From: Nonomuraea aurantiaca
GTDB lineage: Bacteria > Actinomycetota > Actinomycetes > Streptosporangiales > Streptosporangiaceae
Direction of reading: 5' to 3'
DNA length: 64,000 nucleotides
Assembly (NCBI RefSeq): GCF_020215705.1
Contig: NZ_JAIWNB010000015.1
Location: forward strand, 108,592 to 172,591
The notes under the pieces were generated by a model. That model saw only the letters and a list, made by a program, of their open reading frames with translations. It did no database searches and was not told the DNA's origin. Position 1 is the stretch's first letter; every line of letters starts with the position of its first letter. Below, piece by piece: positions 63,216-64,000 of this stretch. A program made the translations under genes and the position numbers.

Positions 63216-63449
63216 ATGTCCTTGAACCACTCACCGGAGACGCAGACGAAGCTGATCGCAAGGGTCCCAACGATAACGGGACGCGAACTCCCCGAGTGGT
63301 TTCAAGCCATCGACAACGGCCCGGCCTTCCTGAGGTGTGACGAGCGGGCCAACTGGCTCGCCGACGAGCACGGGCTGTCCCATGGCTACGCCGCCGCCAT
63401 CGTGCACGAACACGAACGGTACCGCCATAACCGTATGGGCTTCCTGTAG
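63216..63449 (+). CDS. DUF4287-type small protein
   Basis: A 77-aa soluble protein. TKLIARVPTITGRELPEWFQ and DERANWLADEHGLSHGYAAA match the DUF4287 pattern found alone or fused to other domains. ATG 63216 has GGAGG five bases upstream; an in-frame GTG at 63204 is less likely. The function is unknown. Confidence 0.75.
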   Translation: MSLNHSPETQTKLIARVPTITGRELPEWFQAIDNGPAFLRCDERANWLADEHGLSHGYAAAIVHEHERYRHNRMGFL

Positions 63450-63469
63450 AGCCCACACTCCGACCCGAC

Positions 63470-63498
63470 CCGCGCCCGTGCCCTCGGTACGGGCGCGG
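63470..63498. terminator. Inverted repeat after the DUF4287 gene
   Basis: 10-bp perfect arms CCGCGCCCGT/ACGGGCGCGG with a 9-nt loop; no T-tract. A probable terminator, ending 12 bp before the next start. Confidence 0.55.
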
Positions 63499-63510
63499 AA
63501 TCATGGGTGG

Positions 63511-63921
63511 ATGGACCTAGACGAAGCACGAGACTTCCTGCGGCACAACCACCGCGCGGTGCTCCTCACCAGGCACGGCGACGGCCGCCCGCAGATGTCC
63601 CCGGTGACGGTGGGCGTGGACGACGAGGGCTACCTCGTCATCAGCACCAGGGAGACGGCCGCCAAGACGCGCAACATCCGGCGCGACGGCAAGGTGACGA
63701 TCTGCGCCTTCACGGACGCCTTCTACGGGAACTGGATCCAGGTCGAGGGCGAGGCGGAGATCATCTCCCTCCCCGACGCCATGAACCACCTGATCGCCTA
63801 CTACCGGGGGATCTCGGGCGAGCACCCTGACTGGCCGGACTACGAGGCGGCGATGGTCCGCGACAAGCGGGTCCTGGTCCGGGTGACTCCGACCAAGGCG
63901 GGTCCGGACCACCACGGCTGA
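63511..63921 (+). CDS. PPOX-class F420-dependent oxidoreductase
   Basis: A 136-aa split beta-barrel flavin/F420-binding protein. RAVLLTRHGDGRPQMSPVTV, TRETAAKTRNIRRDGKVTIC and GNWIQVEGEAEIISLPDAMN match F420-dependent Rv1155-like proteins. Start ATG 63511; the ribosome binding site is weak. The remaining bases to 64000 are G-rich and hold no recognisable gene. Confidence 0.85.
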   Translation: MDLDEARDFLRHNHRAVLLTRHGDGRPQMSPVTVGVDDEGYLVISTRETAAKTRNIRRDGKVTICAFTDAFYGNWIQVEGEAEIISLPDAMNHLIAYYRGISGEHPDWPDYEAAMVRDKRVLVRVTPTKAGPDHHG

Positions 63922-64000
63922 CACGAGCTCCCGGCGTTCCACGGCCCGGCCGGGGGAACCCCGGGCGGGGGCACGCCGGGGGGGGGGGACGCGGGGCGGT

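Overview
The window is high-GC DNA with actinomycete gene order. The cell-cycle and housekeeping runs (rsmA, ispE, glmU-prs-rplY-pth, mfd-mazG-eno-divIC-DUF501-ppx), frequent GTG and TTG starts, ATGA/GTGA overlaps, an F420-type PPOX protein and a sigma factor paired with a CU044_5270-type protein fit Streptosporangiales (Nonomuraea/Streptosporangium-like). The family-level placement is an inference; no rRNA is present.

Layout: 1-14 kb holds a Ser/Thr kinase cut by the left edge, rsmA, an accessory stretch (NlpC/P60 protein, arginase-like protein with an altered metal ligand, IS481 remnant, flavin monooxygenase), ispE, an ECF sigma factor with its membrane partner, and an ABC-F protein. Spacers here carry many short tandem-repeat arrays. 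14-23.5 kb holds the tamR/tam pair, a polyphosphate group (CYTH-CHAD protein, MutT1-like protein, ppk) with a P450, and a TetR regulator with an acyl-CoA desaturase. 23.7-27.7 kb is housekeeping: tRNA-Gln, glmU, prs, rplY, pth.

27.8-47.9 kb is the most distinctive region. It looks like a complete Wzx/Wzy-type pathway for a sulfated cell-surface polysaccharide: an initiating polyprenyl glycosylphosphotransferase, GT2 and WecB/TagA glycosyltransferases, flippase, polymerase/ligase and Wzz-like protein. It is interleaved with three sulfotransferases and its own sulfate-activation supply (cysD, cysN, an APS kinase fused to a degenerate sulfurylase domain, and cysQ to remove PAP). A sugar- or aglycone-type kinase, a secreted GH26-like lipoprotein, a TauE/SafE permease and a methyltransferase complete it. 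A decayed IS200/IS605-type tnpB with its right-end hairpins sits directly behind cysN.

48-64 kb returns to housekeeping: mfd, a SurA-like lipoprotein, mazG, eno, divIC-like, DUF501, ppx, a secreted four-domain Ig-like protein, a family-5 uracil-DNA glycosylase, ndh under a near-ideal Rex operator, an ACT-domain protein, a deformylase-like protein lacking the catalytic Glu, an unusual class-I tRNA with UAA anticodon, a Bax inhibitor-1 protein and two small proteins.

The most notable items are the sulfated-polysaccharide cluster, the UAA-anticodon short tRNA, a pair of 0.3-0.36 kb dispersed repeat elements (6300-6660 and 46892-47184) built from 55-60 bp units and closed by a hairpin, the deformylase-like Glu-to-Gln protein, and the tam start codon placed inside a regulator palindrome.
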